This document shows, one piece after another, positions 36,012-44,533 of a DNA stretch of 64,000 bases. Numbering within the stretch: position 1 is the first letter of the stretch; every line of letters starts with the position of its first letter. The notes beneath the pieces are model-generated. The model had not been told where the DNA came from. It did not search any database and saw nothing but the letters and a program-made list of their open reading frames with translations. The translations under genes were made by a program, and so were the position numbers. The stretch covers positions 930,001-994,000 of the forward strand of contig NZ_BLAJ01000003.1 in assembly GCF_009176305.1 (NCBI RefSeq), given 5' to 3'. Source of the DNA: Martinezella dioscoreae (GTDB lineage Bacteria > Pseudomonadota > Alphaproteobacteria > Rhizobiales > Rhizobiaceae).

Positions 36012-36917
36012 TTATTTGTTCCGCTCCCAATAGGGCGGATCGCCGAACGCTTTTTTCAGATGATCGGCGATGGCGCGCAGCTTGGCCGAGGGATTGCGTC
36101 CCTCCGGATGGGCCATGAAGATGAATTCCGGCTCCGGCCGGTAGCCGACATCGATCTCGACAAGCCGCCCGTCCCTCACCGAAGGCCCGGCAATGAAGGC
36201 CGGCAGCAAGGCGATACCGAGGCCGGCAATCGCGGCATCGTGGAGGACATCGCCATTGTTGACACCCAGTGCCAGCTTCGCACGAATGACGACGGCGCCC
36301 TCTGGTCGCTCGAAACGCCAGTCCGCGACGCCGCGATTCGTGTAGAAAATCCCGCGGTGATCCTCAAGATCGGAGAGCGACGTGGGTTTGCCGTGACGAC
36401 TGAGATAATCCGGCGAGGCCACGAGAAGGCGGCGGCTGCGGGCGAGCTTCCAGGCGATGAGGCGCGAGTCGGCGATCAGGCCGTGGCGAATGATCGCATC
36501 ATAGCCATCCGAGGCGGCATCGACGCGACGGTCGTCGAGATCGAGCGTCAGCTCGATCTCTGGATGATCGGCGAGAAACGGATAGAGGGCCGGCCCCAGA
36601 TGCAGGCGGCCGAAGGTGACGGGTGCGGCAATGCGCAGAGGCCCCATCAGCGTGCCGCGCCGCTCGGCAAGATCGGCCGCCGCCTCGCGCACCTCCTGCG
36701 CGATGCGTGTGGCGCGCTGCAGGAAAGCGGTGCCATCTTCCGTCAGGGTCAGCTTGCGGGTCGTGCGATGAAGCAGGGTTGCCCCCAATGCTTTCTCCAT
36801 TTCCGACAGGCGCTCGCTGACCACGGATTTCGACAGGCGCAGGCGTCGCGCCGCCTCGCTGATCGAGCCGGCCTCGGCTACAGTCACGAACGTCACGATC
36901 CCGTCGATCTTCAGCAT
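36012..36917 (-). CDS. LysR-family regulator
   Basis: The 301-residue protein has an N-terminal winged helix (FVTVAEAGSISEAARRLRLSKSVVSE) and a substrate-binding domain of the CrgA/AaeR-like group. It is divergent from an SDR gene, with three TCGGA-type dyads in the 118-bp gap. It ends zero bases from the convergent LysR gene. Confidence 0.9.
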   Translation of the reverse strand: MLKIDGIVTFVTVAEAGSISEAARRLRLSKSVVSERLSEMEKALGATLLHRTTRKLTLTEDGTAFLQRATRIAQEVREAAADLAERRGTLMGPLRIAAPVTFGRLHLGPALYPFLADHPEIELTLDLDDRRVDAASDGYDAIIRHGLIADSRLIAWKLARSRRLLVASPDYLSRHGKPTSLSDLEDHRGIFYTNRGVADWRFERPEGAVVIRAKLALGVNNGDVLHDAAIAGLGIALLPAFIAGPSVRDGRLVEIDVGYRPEPEFIFMAHPEGRNPSAKLRAIADHLKKAFGDPPYWERNK

Positions 36918-36920
36918 TGT

Positions 36921-37006
36921 TCGGAAACTCCGAATTCGAATTCCTCTTTTTGAAGACTAATCCGAACGATCGGAAAAGGCCATCTTCCTCGTATCGGACA
37001 AACCGA
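36921..37006. promoter_or_regulatory. Three TCGGA-type dyads between LysR and SDR genes
   Basis: The dyads are TCGGA-N3-TCCGA at 36921-36933, TCCGA-N4-TCGGA at 36961-36974, and TCGG-N5-CCGA at 36994-37006. All share the TCGGA half-site and lie between the divergent starts. They are likely operators of the LysR protein. Confidence 0.5.
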
Positions 37007-37035
37007 AAGACACATCCTCACACAGGAGATGGACA

Positions 37036-37800
37036 ATGAACCGCTTGAATGGAAAAGTCGCAATCGTCACCGGCGCCAGCTCCGGCATCGGCCGCGTCAC
37101 GGCAAAGCTCTTTGCCGCCGAAGGCGCAAAGGTTGTCGTCGGCGCTCGTCGCGCAGCAGAGCTGGAAAGCCTTGCCGCTGAGATCAAGGCGGCCGGCGGA
37201 GAAGCAACCGTCTTGGCCGGCGATGTGCGCTCGGAAGACTACCACAAGGCGCTGGTCGCCCTTGCAGTCGAGCGTTACGGCAAGCTTGATATTGCCTTCA
37301 ACAATGCCGGCACGCTCGGCGAGGCCGGTCCCAGCACCGAGGTTTCGGAGGCAGGCTTTTCCGAAGCGCTGGCGATCAACCTCACCGCGTCCTTCCTAGC
37401 CGCCAAGCACCAAATCGGCGAAATGATCAAGCACGGCGGTGGTTCCGTGATTTTCACGTCGACCTTTGTTGGCCATACCGTGAGCTTCCCGGGCGTTGCC
37501 GCCTATGCCGCCAGCAAATCCGGCCTGATCGGCCTGACGCAAACGCTCGCCGCCGAATTCGGCCCGCAGAATGTCCGCGTCAATGCCGTCCTGCCAGGCG
37601 CGGTCGATACCGATATGTATCGCGATATGAACGACACGGCCGAAAAGCAGGCTTTCATCACCAACCTGCATGCGCTGAAGCGCGTCGCCGGCCCGGAAGA
37701 GATCGCTCGCTCGGTCCTTTATCTCGCCTCCGATGACGCAAGCTTCGTGAGCGGCACGGCATCGCTCGTCGACGGCGGCCTGTCGATCACGCGTACCTGA
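37036..37800 (+). CDS. Short-chain dehydrogenase/reductase (classical SDR)
   Basis: The 254-residue protein has the cofactor motif TGASSGIG (residues 12-19), NNAG at 89-92, and the catalytic Tyr157-x3-Lys161 in YAASK. The residue pattern after the first strands (GARR) suggests NADP(H). ATG at 37036 follows AGGAG. It is probably controlled by the divergent LysR gene. The substrate is unknown. Confidence 0.92.
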   Translation: MNRLNGKVAIVTGASSGIGRVTAKLFAAEGAKVVVGARRAAELESLAAEIKAAGGEATVLAGDVRSEDYHKALVALAVERYGKLDIAFNNAGTLGEAGPSTEVSEAGFSEALAINLTASFLAAKHQIGEMIKHGGGSVIFTSTFVGHTVSFPGVAAYAASKSGLIGLTQTLAAEFGPQNVRVNAVLPGAVDTDMYRDMNDTAEKQAFITNLHALKRVAGPEEIARSVLYLASDDASFVSGTASLVDGGLSITRT

Positions 37801-37854
37801 CCGAGTGTTTTGCCGACACAATGATCGCGCCGGCAGCTTCGGAACGCGGACGTA

Positions 37855-37884
37855 ATCCCGCAACATAGGAAATGGTTGCGGGAT
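37855..37884 (+). other. Hairpin between convergent SDR and NTF2-like genes
   Basis: Ten-base arms ATCCCGCAAC (37855-37864) and GTTGCGGGAT (37875-37884) are exact complements around a ten-base loop. No T-run follows on either strand. Its place between convergent genes suggests a 3'-end structure. Confidence 0.5.
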
Positions 37885-37941
37885 CAGGTCGCTCGAATGC
37901 TTTGAACGAGCCGCGGATTCTATTTCCCACGGCCTTTCCGC

Positions 37942-38397
37942 TCAGAACATCGTATTGCTGTTCTTCGAGGTCTCGGGGATCGGCTGCACCGAGTCCCAAT
38001 GTTCCTGGATCTTGTTGTCCTCGAGGCGGAAGATATCGACGATGGCGCTACCGCGGTCGCCCGGCTGGCGAATGGCGTGGACGCGCAGGATCACATAATC
38101 GCCATCGACCATCACGCGCTTGATCTCGCTCTTCGACTGCGGATAGTTTTTCTTTAGGTAATCCAGGAAACCGCGCAGGCCTTCAGGCCCATCGGCGGCA
38201 AGAGGATTATGCTGGATGTACTTGCCGAGATATTTGGAAGCCGCGTCGAAATCCTTGTCGTTCAGCGCCTTCTGGTAGAAATCCAGAACGATTTCCTTGT
38301 TCTTCTGCTCTTGCGGCGAATAGGCGCGCTCGGCAAAGGCCGGCATGGCGGCAGCCAAGATTGGCAGGGCGATGACCGCGACTTTCATCAGTTTCAA
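37942..38397 (-). CDS. Secreted NTF2/SnoaL-like protein
   Basis: The 151-residue product starts with a signal peptide (VAVIALPILAAAMPAFA, cleavage after AFA) followed by a SnoaL-like cone fold with EIVLDFYQKALNDKDFDAASKYLG and DYVILRVHAIR. Proteins of this type with the motif YIQHNP are common in alphaproteobacterial periplasms and functionally uncharacterised. TTG at 38397 is seven bases from AAAGGAG; ATG at 38388 is the alternative. Confidence 0.75.
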   Translation of the reverse strand: MKLMKVAVIALPILAAAMPAFAERAYSPQEQKNKEIVLDFYQKALNDKDFDAASKYLGKYIQHNPLAADGPEGLRGFLDYLKKNYPQSKSEIKRVMVDGDYVILRVHAIRQPGDRGSAIVDIFRLEDNKIQEHWDSVQPIPETSKNSNTMF

Positions 38398-38624
38398 GAC
38401 GTTACTCCTTTGGTCGTTAACACGTTCACTTTCGTCGAGGGCGAAGATGCCCGCAAATGACAAGTCGGTGATGCCAACGTGATCATTGGCTGCAAATAGC
38501 CAAAAATCCGATCGCCCGCATCGCAATCACCGACACGCCGAGCTCGATGGAAGCACGCGGCGATTGCCTATGACACACCAAAGGCTTAGGCTTGTCGGCA
38601 AAAGAACAGGCGACGGGTTCAGGC

Positions 38625-39836
38625 ATGGTTCTCGCAGGAAAGCGCATCCTTCTCATTATCTCCGGCGGTATCGCGGCCTATAAAAGCCTCGATCTCATCC
38701 GCCGGCTGCGCGAGCGCGGCGCAAGCGTCCGGCCGGTCATGACGGCCGGTGCGCAGCAGTTCATCACGCCGCTTGCCGTCGGCGCGCTGGCCGCCGACCA
38801 TGTCTTCACCGATCTGTTTTCGCGAGAGGACGAGCAAGATGTCGGCCATATCAGGCTGGCGCGCGACTGTGATCTCGTGCTGATCGCGCCAGCGACTGCC
38901 GATCTGCTCGCCAAGATGGCGAACGGGCTGGCCGACGATCTCGCCTCGACCATATTGCTCGCCACCGACCGGGCAGTCCTCGCAGCCCCCGCGATGAACC
39001 CGAAGATGTGGGCCCATCCCGCCACCAGGCGCAACGTCGAAACTCTACGCAGCGACGGCATCGCCTTCGTCGGTCCTATGACCGGCGAAATGGCCGAGAG
39101 CGGCGAGAGCGGCGCTGGCCGGATGGCGGAGCCGCTCGATATCGCCGCCGCCGTCGAGCGTCGGCTGGATGACGGCACCAAGCCGCTTGCCGGCAGGAAG
39201 GCGGTCGTCACCTCCGGGCCGACGCATGAACCGATCGATCCCGTGCGCTACATCGCCAACCGCTCGTCAGGACGGCAGGGCCATGCCATCGCAGCGGCGC
39301 TTGCTGCGCTCGGCGCCGATGTCACGCTCGTCTCCGGCCCGGTCACCATACCCGATCCGGTCGGTCTCAACGTGATCCACGTCGAACGGGCAGACGAGAT
39401 GCGCGATGCCGTTCTGGCTGCTCTGCCGGCCGATATCGCCGTCATGGTGGCCGCGGTCGCGGACTGGCGCGTCGCTTCCGCTTCCGATCAGAAGATCAAG
39501 AAGCATCCAGGCGAATCGATCCCAACGCTGGCGCTCACCGAAAATCCGGACATATTGAAAACCGTCGGCCATCATACACAGCGGCCGAAACTCGTCATCG
39601 GCTTTGCGGCCGAAACCCAGGATGTCGAGAGCAATGCCCGTGCGAAGCTGGAGCGCAAGGGCGCCGACTTCATCGTCGCCAACGACGTCTCGCCCGCAAC
39701 CGGCATCATGGGCGGCACGCGCAACCGCGTGAAGATTATCAGCCATCACGGCGTGGAGCAGTGGCCGGATCTCGACAAGGATGAGGTGGCGGTGCGGCTG
39801 GCGGCGCTGATATCGGAACAGCTCAAGCAGGAATAG
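38625..39836 (+). CDS. coaBC: Bifunctional phosphopantothenoylcysteine decarboxylase/phosphopantothenate-cysteine ligase
   Basis: The 403-residue protein has the flavin-dependent CoaC half (KRILLIISGGIAAYKSLDL, active His in the VGHIRLARDCD region, and the substrate-binding APAMNPKMW) and the CoaB half (VTSGPTHEPIDPVRYIANRSSGRQG, ending with the VANDVS motif). It makes 4'-phosphopantetheine for CoA. ATG at 38625 gives the usual N-terminus; TTG at 38592 would add eleven residues. The 3' end overlaps the convergent amidotransferase gene by 14 bases. Confidence 0.94.
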   Translation: MVLAGKRILLIISGGIAAYKSLDLIRRLRERGASVRPVMTAGAQQFITPLAVGALAADHVFTDLFSREDEQDVGHIRLARDCDLVLIAPATADLLAKMANGLADDLASTILLATDRAVLAAPAMNPKMWAHPATRRNVETLRSDGIAFVGPMTGEMAESGESGAGRMAEPLDIAAAVERRLDDGTKPLAGRKAVVTSGPTHEPIDPVRYIANRSSGRQGHAIAAALAALGADVTLVSGPVTIPDPVGLNVIHVERADEMRDAVLAALPADIAVMVAAVADWRVASASDQKIKKHPGESIPTLALTENPDILKTVGHHTQRPKLVIGFAAETQDVESNARAKLERKGADFIVANDVSPATGIMGGTRNRVKIISHHGVEQWPDLDKDEVAVRLAALISEQLKQE

Positions 39837-40638
39837 CAGCCGGCGTCCGGATCTCTCCGGCGGCATGCTCTTCCGGCTGGAAGGGCGTGACATGGACGCC
39901 CGTATCGTCGATCAGAACGGCGCTGCCATCGGGGATCTCGCGCCAGGCATCGACATCGTCGTTCAGCGGCTCCGACACGAGGCAATAGCCTGACCCGACC
40001 GGAGAGGCATACAGCGTCGGCGCCTTGCGATCGGTCGCATAGCGGATGGCGTAGAGCGACTTACCGTCGGAGAAGGCCGCCGTGAAGCGCACCAGTACCG
40101 AACCCGTCAGATGCAGCGACAGGCCTTCGACGAAGCCGATGGTCTGAGCGATCGCCGCCGTCGGATTTGTCATGAGACCGAATTGCATCGCCAGCAGGAA
40201 CAGGAGCTCGGAATCGGTGGTGCCGCTGCGGGCATGGAACAGCCGGTCGTCGAGCATGGCTTCCATCGGCCGGCGCAGGCGGTCGAAATTGGAAATCTGG
40301 CCGTTGTGCTGGAATGACCAGTTCTCGAAAACAAAGGGATGGCAATTGTCGCGGCGTGTGCCGCCGCCTGTGGCAGCACGGACATGGGCGAGGAAGAGCG
40401 GCGAACGGATCTGCCGCGCCAGGCTCTTCAGATTGCAATCGGACCAGGCCGGCAGGATATCGCGGTAACGGCCAGGTTCCGGCCGATCGCCATACCAGGC
40501 GATGCCGAAGCCGTCACCATTGGTCGCCGTCTTGGCGCGCGTGGCGCAATGGGATTGTTCGATCAGGGAGTGGGCGGGCGAAGACACCAGCTCCTCCAGA
40601 TAGAGGGGGTCTCCACGATAGGCTGCCCAGCGACACAT
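39823..40638 (-). CDS. Class II glutamine amidotransferase (YafJ/EgtC-like)
   Basis: The 271-residue protein starts MCRWAAYRGDP, so Cys2 becomes the N-terminal nucleophile after Met removal. It has NGDGFGIAWYG, FLAHVRAATGG and the QHNGQISNF loop of the class II glutaminase fold. The family includes YafJ and the ergothioneine enzyme EgtC. No egtB or egtD lies nearby, so a general YafJ-type role is more likely. Confidence 0.85.
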   Translation of the reverse strand: MCRWAAYRGDPLYLEELVSSPAHSLIEQSHCATRAKTATNGDGFGIAWYGDRPEPGRYRDILPAWSDCNLKSLARQIRSPLFLAHVRAATGGGTRRDNCHPFVFENWSFQHNGQISNFDRLRRPMEAMLDDRLFHARSGTTDSELLFLLAMQFGLMTNPTAAIAQTIGFVEGLSLHLTGSVLVRFTAAFSDGKSLYAIRYATDRKAPTLYASPVGSGYCLVSEPLNDDVDAWREIPDGSAVLIDDTGVHVTPFQPEEHAAGEIRTPAAIPA

Positions 40639-40694
40639 GCGTCTTCTACTCCGATTCCCGCTGTCTTTCTGTCCCGCGGGAGAATGGCAAATCC

Positions 40695-40804
40695 AGAGCG
40701 TGATGCCGAAAAGTGTAGGCGGTTTTCGGACGACATCACGCTCTACTTCTTCGATTCCAGAGCGGCTCAGATTTTAGGTCGAGCCGACCTAAAATCATCC
40801 GGCT
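40695..40804. repeat. Rhizobial palindromic repeat, tandem hairpins
   Basis: The first unit (40695-40744) has AGAGCGTGATG and CATCACGCTCT as ends, with a core AAAAGTGTAGGCGGTTTTC. The second unit (40759-40804) has perfect 11-base arms ATTTTAGGTCG (40771-40781) and CGACCTAAAAT (40785-40795) within an outer AGAGC...GGCTCT pair. A related core is found at 47292-47336. Confidence 0.65.
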
Positions 40805-41082
40805 CTAAGACGATTGTTTATGCGGAATGGGTAATAAAGTCTTAATTTTCCATCCCGTGCAGCGCAAGATGACAGATATTTGACGCTTCGTCCGTTCACG
40901 TTTCGCATCGCAACATTTTCTTCGTGAAGGCCGCTACGGCAGGGCTCTTGCTCGAGATGCGGCGGGCAACACATTTCACTGCGACAATAAGTGTGAAGCT
41001 CCCCGAGGCCGTGCCTCTTGCATCAAGTCAAATTTGAGCTACGTTAAGCTTGTCTGAAACGTAACGAAAGGAAGGTGATCCA

Positions 41083-41157
41083 ATGTCTAGTGAGATTTCG
41101 GTCTTTGTATACGGCATGGAAATGGTTGTGAGCGTTGCGAGGCAGCCCTCGCTCTGA
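41083..41157 (+). CDS. Candidate 24-residue small protein or leader peptide
   Basis: The frame MSSEISVFVYGMEMVVSVAR plus four residues (QPSL) starts seven bases after GGAAGGTGATC, which is within one inserted base of the full 16S anti-Shine-Dalgarno complement. A hairpin (GAAGCG/CGCTTC, 41171-41187) and a terminator follow. The peptide has no recognised family. The unit could equally be a small regulatory RNA with an incidental frame, but such a ribosome binding site is rarely accidental. Confidence 0.45.
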   Translation: MSSEISVFVYGMEMVVSVARQPSL

Positions 41158-41214
41158 TCAACACCTTCCCGAAGCGTTCGCCGCTTCAGGCCAGTTACGG
41201 GCCAAAGCTCATGG

Positions 41215-41239
41215 GGGGTCGCTTAAGGCGGCCCCTTTT
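41215..41239 (+). terminator. Rho-independent terminator of the small transcription unit
   Basis: Eight-base arms (GGGGTCGC and GCGGCCCC, one G-U pair) enclose TTAAG and are followed by TTTTG and later TTTT. It lies 57 bases after the 24-codon frame and upstream of otsB, so it ends a separate short transcript. Confidence 0.75.
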
Positions 41240-41298
41240 GATTTTGAGCTGTTATTTTTTGCCTTGCCAAACGAGAAGAGCGCCTTAGCTAACCCAGC

Positions 41299-42093
41299 AT
41301 GTCTTCTCAGGAACAGCCCGAACAGGGTGAAGCCAAACCGAGGCCGCTGAACGAGCCGGCCCTTACCGCACTCTCATTGTATCCGCAGGACTGGGCCTTG
41401 TTCCTCGATATTGACGGAACCCTGCTCGATCTCGCCGAAAGGCCGGAAGCGATCGTCGTGCCCGACTATCTGCCCGGCACGCTGCATGCGCTCTCCCGTC
41501 AGCTTGGAGGCGCGCTCGCCTTGGTGACGGGCCGCGCCATCGAATTCGTCGATCCCCTTTTTGCCCCATTCCGCTTTCCCGTCGCCGGCTTGCATGGCGC
41601 GGAACGCCGCGATGCGGCGGGACGGCTGCGGCGCGCGCATATTCCGCCTGCCTTCCAGGAGATGAAGCAGGTCATTCGGCACGAAGCGCTCGCCTGGCCC
41701 GGCGCCATTGTCGAGGACAAGGGGGCTGCGGTCGCGGTTCACTTTCGGCACGCACCCGCATACGAGGCCGAAATCGGCGAAGTCATGCAACGCCATCTGG
41801 AGGAAGCCGGTCCCGACTGGAATCTGCAGCGCGGCAAGATGGTCCTCGAAATCTGCCCTTCCCACGCCAGCAAGGGACATGCCGTCGAGGCGTTTCTTGC
41901 CGAAACGCCCTTCGAAGGGCGCCGCCCGGTCGCGATCGGCGACGACGTGACCGACGAGACGATGTTTGCCGCCGCCAACCGTCTCGGCGGCCAATCCGTG
42001 CGCATCGGCGATGCCAACGGAAAAACGCTTGCGCGTGCATCCATTGGCTCGCCTGCGCGTTTAAGAGACGTGCTGGGAACACTCGTCAAGTAA
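41299..42093 (+). CDS. otsB: Trehalose-6-phosphate phosphatase
   Basis: The 264-residue HAD phosphatase has the nucleophile motif LFLDIDGTLLD (Asp37, Asp39), the LVTGR segment and the metal-binding GDDVTDETMF. It dephosphorylates trehalose-6-phosphate made by OtsA. No clear Shine-Dalgarno lies before ATG at 41299. otsA starts 51 bp later. Trehalose serves osmotic and desiccation tolerance in rhizobia. Confidence 0.94.
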   Translation: MSSQEQPEQGEAKPRPLNEPALTALSLYPQDWALFLDIDGTLLDLAERPEAIVVPDYLPGTLHALSRQLGGALALVTGRAIEFVDPLFAPFRFPVAGLHGAERRDAAGRLRRAHIPPAFQEMKQVIRHEALAWPGAIVEDKGAAVAVHFRHAPAYEAEIGEVMQRHLEEAGPDWNLQRGKMVLEICPSHASKGHAVEAFLAETPFEGRRPVAIGDDVTDETMFAAANRLGGQSVRIGDANGKTLARASIGSPARLRDVLGTLVK

Positions 42094-42144
42094 TCCGTCG
42101 ATCACATCGACACCGATCCCAGCCTTCTCGAAAGGAAGTTACCG

Positions 42145-43521
42145 TTGAGTCGTCTCATCATCGTTTCCAACCGCGTTTCCGTGCCCGATCACAAGGGCGC
42201 AGCAGCTGCGGGCGGCCTTGCCGTGGCGTTGCAGGCAGCCCTTGCCGAGCGCGGCGGCATCTGGATGGGCTGGTCCGGCAAATCGAGCGGCGACGTCGAG
42301 CCTGAGCCGCTGCAGATGACGCAGGACGGCAACATCACCTATGCGCTGACCGATCTTACCCAGACCGATGTCGAGGAATATTATCAGGGCTTTGCCAACC
42401 GCGTGCTCTGGCCGATCTGTCATTACCGGCTCGATCTCGCCGAATATGCCCGCAAGGAAATGACCGGCTATTTCCGCGTCAACCGCTTCTTTGCCCACCG
42501 GCTCGCACCGCTGATCGAGCCTGACGACATTATTTGGGTGCACGACTATCATCTCATTCCACTGGCGGCAGAGCTGCGGCAGATGGGCTTGAAGAACCGT
42601 ATCGGCTTCTTCCTGCACATTCCCTGGCCGCCGGCGGATGTCGTGCTTGCCATGCCGGTGCATGAGGAGATCATGCGTGGCCTTTCTTCCTACGACCTGC
42701 TCGGTTTTCAGACGGACCATGATCTTGAGAACTTTGCAGGCTGCCTGAAGCGCGAGGGAATGGGCATCGAGAAAAGCCCCGGCCATTTCAGCGCGCACGG
42801 TCATGACTTTCGCGGCGGCGCCTATTCGATCGGCATCGAGACGGCGGGCTTTGCCGAATTCGCCCGCAGGGCCGCGTCGCATAGCATGGTGCAGAAGGTG
42901 CGGCAAAGCATTGAAGGCCGCGACCTGATCCTCGGCGTCGACCGGCTCGATTATTCCAAGGGCATCACGCAGCGCATCGATGCCTTCGAGCGCTTCATTA
43001 CCAACAATCCCGCGCATCGGCGCAGCGTCACCTATCTGCAGATCACGCCGAAATCTCGCTCGGAAGTGCCGGAATATGAGGCGATGCAGCACGCGGTCGC
43101 CGAACAGGCCGGCCGGGTCAACGGTGCGATCGGTACGGTCGATTGGGTGCCGATCCGCTACATCAACCGCTCGATCAGCCGCCCGATCCTGGCCGGCCTC
43201 TACCGGCTTGCGAAGGTCGGGCTGGTGACTCCCTTGCGCGACGGCATGAATCTGGTCGCCAAGGAATATGTCGCGGCGCAAGACCCGGACAATCCCGGCG
43301 TGCTGGTTCTATCCCGCTTTGCCGGGGCGGCGCGTAAGCTAAAAGGTGCTCTGCTGGTCAACCCCTATGATGTCGACGGCACCGCCAACGCGCTGGCGCG
43401 GGCCATCAACATGCCGCTGCAGGAGCGGCAGGAACGCTGGCGCGGCATGATGGATTATCTGCTTGAAAATGACGTATCGCGCTGGTGCGAGACGTTTCTT
43501 GCCGATCTTACGGCGGAATAG
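42145..43521 (+). CDS. otsA: Trehalose-6-phosphate synthase (UDP-forming)
   Basis: The 458-residue GT20 enzyme starts MSRLIIVSNRVSVPDHKGA. It has WVHDYHLIPLAAELR, IGFFLHIPWPP, the LGVDRLDYSKGI nucleotide-sugar site and TPLRDGMNLVAKEY. It joins glucose from UDP-glucose to glucose-6-phosphate. The start is TTG at 42145, with AAGGAAG upstream. It forms an operon with otsB. Confidence 0.96.
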   Translation: MSRLIIVSNRVSVPDHKGAAAAGGLAVALQAALAERGGIWMGWSGKSSGDVEPEPLQMTQDGNITYALTDLTQTDVEEYYQGFANRVLWPICHYRLDLAEYARKEMTGYFRVNRFFAHRLAPLIEPDDIIWVHDYHLIPLAAELRQMGLKNRIGFFLHIPWPPADVVLAMPVHEEIMRGLSSYDLLGFQTDHDLENFAGCLKREGMGIEKSPGHFSAHGHDFRGGAYSIGIETAGFAEFARRAASHSMVQKVRQSIEGRDLILGVDRLDYSKGITQRIDAFERFITNNPAHRRSVTYLQITPKSRSEVPEYEAMQHAVAEQAGRVNGAIGTVDWVPIRYINRSISRPILAGLYRLAKVGLVTPLRDGMNLVAKEYVAAQDPDNPGVLVLSRFAGAARKLKGALLVNPYDVDGTANALARAINMPLQERQERWRGMMDYLLENDVSRWCETFLADLTAE

Positions 43522-43531
43522 AGCATGATGA

Positions 43532-44434
43532 TCATCCGGTGGCGGCTTCGGTGAGCAGCCATTGCGCCAGCCGCTCCGCCTGCGGGTTTGCGGCGGCCGG
43601 CGGCAGCAGCCAATAACCGCGCTCCGGCGCCTCCAGCATCGGGCCGGCCGTCACTAGCGTCCGGGCGGCAAGCAGAGAATCGACAAGGCCCATCCAGCCA
43701 ATGGCAACGCCCTGCTCGCTGAGCGCTGCCTGCACAACCAGCGAATAGGTGTTGAAGCGCAGATCGCCGCGGCCGGCATAGGCGTCGCGGGCAATGCCGA
43801 AGGCAGAAAGATAGCTTTCCCAGTCGAACCAGGGCGATGGCATCTCCGAATCGAGATGGACGAGCGTGGTGCCTGCGAGCTGCGAGGGATCGGTGAACGG
43901 GCCGTGACGCTCCGCGAAACCCCTGGTACAGATCGGCACGACCTTTTCCGGCAAAAGCAAGGTGGCGGCGGGACCGAATTCGCTGCGCGTGCCGAAGAAG
44001 ACGGCGATATCGCCACTTTCCGGCGCGCCACGATCCAGCCGCTGTGTGGCGACGATCTGGATATCCACTTCTGGGTGAAGCAACCGGAACGCATGCATGC
44101 GCGGAATGAGCCACAGCGCGGAAAAAGCATAATCCGTGCGCAGGCGAACGGATGGCCGTTCCGCCTCGGCGCGGAAACTGCGCACCAGATGGTCGACGCT
44201 GCCGACGGATTTTTCGACGATCTCGAACAGGCGCTGCCCTTCCGGCGAGAGCACAACGCCGCGATGCTGGCGGCGAAACAGGGGCACACCCATCTGCTCC
44301 TCGATGCGGCGGATCTGATAGCTGACGGCCGGTTGCGTCAGGCCAAGCGCTGCAGCGGCGCCGGAGAGGCTGCCGGAGCGGCCCACTTCCAGGAATATCC
44401 GCAGCCAACCGAGATCGACAAAACGTTCAGCCAT
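43532..44434 (-). CDS. LysR regulator of choline-sulfate utilisation
   Basis: The 300-residue protein has a LysR winged helix (WLRIFLEVGRSGSLSGAAAALGLTQPAVSYQI) and effector domain. It is divergent from choX-like and betC genes; a dedicated LysR family accompanies betC in many rhizobia, and this fits. ATG at 44434 has AAAGGAAA upstream. The inducer is probably choline, choline sulfate or a product. Confidence 0.85.
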   Translation of the reverse strand: MAERFVDLGWLRIFLEVGRSGSLSGAAAALGLTQPAVSYQIRRIEEQMGVPLFRRQHRGVVLSPEGQRLFEIVEKSVGSVDHLVRSFRAEAERPSVRLRTDYAFSALWLIPRMHAFRLLHPEVDIQIVATQRLDRGAPESGDIAVFFGTRSEFGPAATLLLPEKVVPICTRGFAERHGPFTDPSQLAGTTLVHLDSEMPSPWFDWESYLSAFGIARDAYAGRGDLRFNTYSLVVQAALSEQGVAIGWMGLVDSLLAARTLVTAGPMLEAPERGYWLLPPAAANPQAERLAQWLLTEAATG

Positions 44435-44533
44435 AAAATTTCCTTTTGGCATCTATCGAAAAATGCCTGCTTCACAGCGGCGACTCTAGTGATGTTCAAT
44501 AAAATAATCCAATAACAAGAGGGAACTTTCGTC

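Noticed and set aside
39823-40638. EgtC-like amidotransferase as part of ergothioneine biosynthesis linked to the catabolic cluster
   Set aside because: No egtB, egtD or egtE is nearby, it lies more than 9 kb away on the other strand, and the YafJ branch of this family is widespread without ergothioneine.
40639-41082. CRISPR array suggested by repeated short motifs
   Set aside because: The repeats are inverted palindromes of a dispersed family, not direct repeats with regular spacers, and no cas gene is present.
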